64,000 nt of DNA from Mesorhizobium sp. CA8. Its GTDB lineage: Bacteria; Pseudomonadota; Alphaproteobacteria; Rhizobiales; Rhizobiaceae. Position 1 is the first letter of the stretch. Every line of letters starts with the position of its first letter. Of this stretch, positions 61,873 to 64,000 are shown one piece after another. A program made the position numbers and the translations under genes. The DNA lies in assembly GCF_020164955.1 (NCBI RefSeq), contig NZ_JAIUHG010000001.1, positions 310,001 to 374,000 of the forward strand. Reading direction: 5' to 3'. The notes under the pieces were generated by a model, which saw only the letters and a list, made by a program, of their open reading frames with translations, was not told the origin of the DNA and made no database searches.

Positions 61873-61933
61873 GTCTCCGCAGCCTCGGCAAAATCGATCT
61901 CGTGGGCCACGCAGAAATTGGTGGCCCATTTCT

Positions 61934-62917
61934 TTGCCGTTGCTGTTTTCCGGCTGCCTGCTAGACGCTGATCTAGAACTAAATCCGGAAACGCCTTTGC
62001 CCCTCTCGCCAAATCTGCGCGGCGCGCTGTTCATGGTCGTGGCCATGGTCGGCTTCACCTTGAACGATGCGATCACCAAATTCTCGTCCGAATCGATGAA
62101 CATGGCGCAGGTCATGCTGGTGCGCGGCGCCTTCGCGTCCCTGTTCGTCGGCCTGCTCGCCTGGCGGCGCGGCGCGCTTGCCAATCCGGCCGCCATGCTG
62201 CAGCCGATGGTGGCGACGCGCGTGGCCGGCGAAGCAGGCGCCACGGTATCGTTCCTGATCGCGCTTGCGCATTTGCCGATCGCCAACGTCTCGGCCGTGC
62301 TGCAGGCGCTGCCGCTGGCGGTGACCATGGGCGCGGCGCTGTTCTTCGGCGAAGGCGTCGGCTGGCGGCGCTGGCTTGCTATTGCCGTCGGCTTCGCCGG
62401 CGTGATGATCATCGTGCGGCCGGGCTTCGAAGGGTTCAGCGTCTATTCGCTGCTGGCATTGGCCAGCGTCGCCTGCTGCGCGGTGCGCGACCTCGCCACC
62501 AAGCGCATCCCAGAGGCGATCCCGACCATGCTGGTGTCGACGGCGACCGCGCTTGCCATGACCGTTCTGGGCGCGCTGCTTTTGTCGCCAATGGGCGGCT
62601 GGACGCCGATGAGCGGCCGGGCGACCACGCTTCTGGCGCTCGCGGCGGTGCTGGTGCTTATCGGCTATCAGTTCATCATCATGGCGATGCGCTCGGGCGA
62701 CATCTCCTTCATCGCGCCTTTCCGCTACACGGCCCTGCTCTGGTCGATCCTGCTCGGCCTCGTCATTTTCGGCGACGTCCCCGACCTGCCCATGATCGTT
62801 GGCGCCGCCACCATCATCGGCTCGGGCCTCTATGCGCTCTACCGCGAGCGCGTCGTCGGCAAGCAGCAACCTGCTGCCGAAAGCGCTGGACCCGACATGG
62901 CGCCGGACGGCATATAG
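61934..62917 (+). CDS. DMT-superfamily (EamA) transporter
   Basis: About 300 residues with ten hydrophobic helices in two EamA repeats: first RGALFMVVAMVGFTLNDAIT with MNMAQVMLVRGAFASLFVGL, second SLLALASVACCAVRDLATKR with PFRYTALLWSILLGLVIFGD. Family members export metabolites or act as permeases; the substrate is unknown. The start is uncertain: TTG 61934, or TTG 61997 just before the first helix. It ends 4 bases before mobA and so probably shares a transcript. Confidence 0.85.
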   Translation: MPLLFSGCLLDADLELNPETPLPLSPNLRGALFMVVAMVGFTLNDAITKFSSESMNMAQVMLVRGAFASLFVGLLAWRRGALANPAAMLQPMVATRVAGEAGATVSFLIALAHLPIANVSAVLQALPLAVTMGAALFFGEGVGWRRWLAIAVGFAGVMIIVRPGFEGFSVYSLLALASVACCAVRDLATKRIPEAIPTMLVSTATALAMTVLGALLLSPMGGWTPMSGRATTLLALAAVLVLIGYQFIIMAMRSGDISFIAPFRYTALLWSILLGLVIFGDVPDLPMIVGAATIIGSGLYALYRERVVGKQQPAAESAGPDMAPDGI

Positions 62918-62921
62918 GCCG

Positions 62922-63554
62922 ATGGACCGAAATGTCGCAGGGATCGTTCTGGCGGGGGGCCAGTCGCGCCGAATGGGCGGCGGCGACAAGCCGTTGCTTT
63001 CGCTGGGCAAAGCCAAGCTGATCGATCATGTTGCCGCGCGATTGAAGCCGCAGGTCGCGACCCTGGGGCTCAACGCGAACGGCGATCCGGCGCGGTTTGC
63101 CGCCATGGACCTGCCGGTGCTCGAAGATACGGTGCCGGGCCATGCCGGGCCGCTGGCGGGCATTCTCACCGGCCTCGAATGGGCGACGAGGCAAACGGGC
63201 TGCCGGTGGCTGATAAGCGCCGCCGGCGATACGCCGTTCTTCCCCGAAAACCTCGTCGAGCGCCTCGCAGCCGCAACCCGCGACCGCCCAGGCGCAATCG
63301 CCGTCGCCAGTTCGGACGGCAGATGGCACCCGACCTTCGCGCTCTGGCCGCTCGGCCTGCGCGACGCCCTGCGCCATTTCCTGGTCGATGAGGATAACCG
63401 GCGGGTTTCCGCCTTCATGGAGCGCCAGGGCTATGTCGAGGTCGAGTTCCCCATGATCGAGGCCGACGACAAAACGATCGATCCGTTCTTCAACGTCAAC
63501 ACACCGGACGATCTTGCGGCGGCGGAGCGTCTGTTGCAAAGGCTCAGGCCATGA
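62922..63554 (+). CDS. mobA: Molybdenum cofactor guanylyltransferase
   Basis: Joins GMP from GTP to molybdopterin to make the MGD form of the cofactor. The 210-residue product has the nucleotidyl-transferase loop GIVLAGGQSRRMGGGDKPLL, PVLEDTVPGHAGPLAGILTG, ISAAGDTPFFPENLV and the final FFNVNTPDDLAAAERLL. Start ATG 62922, 4 bases after the DMT gene; it overlaps mobB by 4 bases (ATGA). Confidence 0.95.
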   Translation: MDRNVAGIVLAGGQSRRMGGGDKPLLSLGKAKLIDHVAARLKPQVATLGLNANGDPARFAAMDLPVLEDTVPGHAGPLAGILTGLEWATRQTGCRWLISAAGDTPFFPENLVERLAAATRDRPGAIAVASSDGRWHPTFALWPLGLRDALRHFLVDEDNRRVSAFMERQGYVEVEFPMIEADDKTIDPFFNVNTPDDLAAAERLLQRLRP

Positions 63555-64000
63555 GACGCGTATTCGGCATCACCGGCTGGAAGAACTCCGGCAAGACGAC
63601 CCTGACGGAAAAGCTGGTCACCGAACTGGTGGCGCGTGGCTGGACAGTGTCGACGGTGAAGCACGCCCACCATGACTTCGACATCGACAAGCCGGGCACC
63701 GACAGTTTCCGCCATCGGCAGGCGGGCGCGACGGAGGTCGCGATCGTCTCCGGTCGGCGCTGGGCGCTGATGCACGAATTGCGGGCCGAGGACGAGCCGA
63801 CGCTGGACGATATCCTGGCGCGGCTATCGCCCACGGACATCGTGCTGGTCGAAGGCTACAAGCGCGAAGCGCACAAGAAAATCGAGGCAAGGCGGCTCGA
63901 AGCCAAGGACCGAACGCCACTTTCGGCCAACGATCCCAACATCGTCGCGGTCGCCGCCGACTTTGCAGTCGAAGGCGAGGACCTGCCGGTTTTCGACCTC
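63551..64000 (+). CDS. mobB: Molybdopterin-guanine dinucleotide biosynthesis protein B (partial)
   Basis: An open frame from ATG 63551 to the end of the window, cut by the window edge after 150 codons. It shows the P-loop RVFGITGWKNSGKTTLTEKL, STVKHAHHDFDIDKPGTDSF and a DIVLVEGYKREAHKKIEARR segment, as in MobB, a GTP-binding partner of MobA. The start overlaps the mobA stop (ATGA), so the two are translationally coupled. About 20-30 residues are likely missing. Confidence 0.93.
   Translation, partial: MRRVFGITGWKNSGKTTLTEKLVTELVARGWTVSTVKHAHHDFDIDKPGTDSFRHRQAGATEVAIVSGRRWALMHELRAEDEPTLDDILARLSPTDIVLVEGYKREAHKKIEARRLEAKDRTPLSANDPNIVAVAADFAVEGEDLPVFDL

Overview
The window is about 64 kb of GC-rich alphaproteobacterial chromosome. 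Three things point to the order Hyphomicrobiales (Rhizobiales), most likely Mesorhizobium or a close relative. First is the run tRNA-Ser, rlpA, dacA-like, tmk, holB, metG, tatD, MBL hydrolase. Second are genes typical of rhizobia: phosphatidylcholine synthase, an IalB-family protein, a BacA-like ABC transporter fused to an ATPase, hspQ, DUF930 and DUF1326/DUF2182. Third are several dispersed repeats of a kind I associate with Mesorhizobium. The genus is an inference; no rRNA is present. I see no integrase, transposase, phage gene or CRISPR array.

Layout. 0-4 kb: an aldose 1-epimerase-like gene and a small unknown gene, then two adjacent frameshifted genes (methyltransferase, agmatinase family) and an alpha/beta hydrolase. 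4-13 kb: the cell-envelope, replication and translation block on the minus strand, whose dacA-like product has lost two of three penicillin-binding motifs. 13-16 kb: tRNA-Ser, DUF930, TerC, rimO. 16-21 kb: a BMP-type (nucleoside-like) ABC transporter operon. 21-26 kb: quinone oxidoreductase; a tightly overlapping DUF2182-DUF1326-pcs set; a flavin hydroxylase; an AEC transporter remnant. 26-39 kb: hspQ, ialB-like, a peptide-binding protein, DsbA-like, BacA-like ABC transporter, mgtE with a structured leader, gor, DUF2059, rpiA, gph, tRNA-Val. 39-52 kb: an unusual cluster (see next paragraph). 52-59 kb: PepSY protein, membrane protein, L,D-transpeptidase, SDR/TetR and hydrolase/MarR divergent pairs, rhodanese, flavoprotein. 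59-64 kb: DUF971 and molybdenum-cofactor genes moaA, mobA and mobB (cut by the window end), with small secreted proteins and a DMT transporter between.

The most interesting region is 39.0-51.6 kb. It holds a class III nucleotide cyclase with TPR-like repeats and a CRP-type regulator that keeps the cAMP-pocket residues and an RE...K recognition helix. It also holds a roughly 1400-residue cytochrome P450 / membrane / DyP-peroxidase fusion, and a 1225-residue S8 subtilase fused to an HExxH zincin-like domain, translationally coupled to a ComEC-like metallo-beta-lactamase-fold protein. Two perfect TGTGA-N6-TCACA palindromes lie upstream of the P450-DyP gene and upstream of the protease gene. I saw no third in the window. 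I infer a cAMP-controlled local regulon joining an oxidative enzyme to a proteolytic/hydrolytic pair. Its biological role is unknown.
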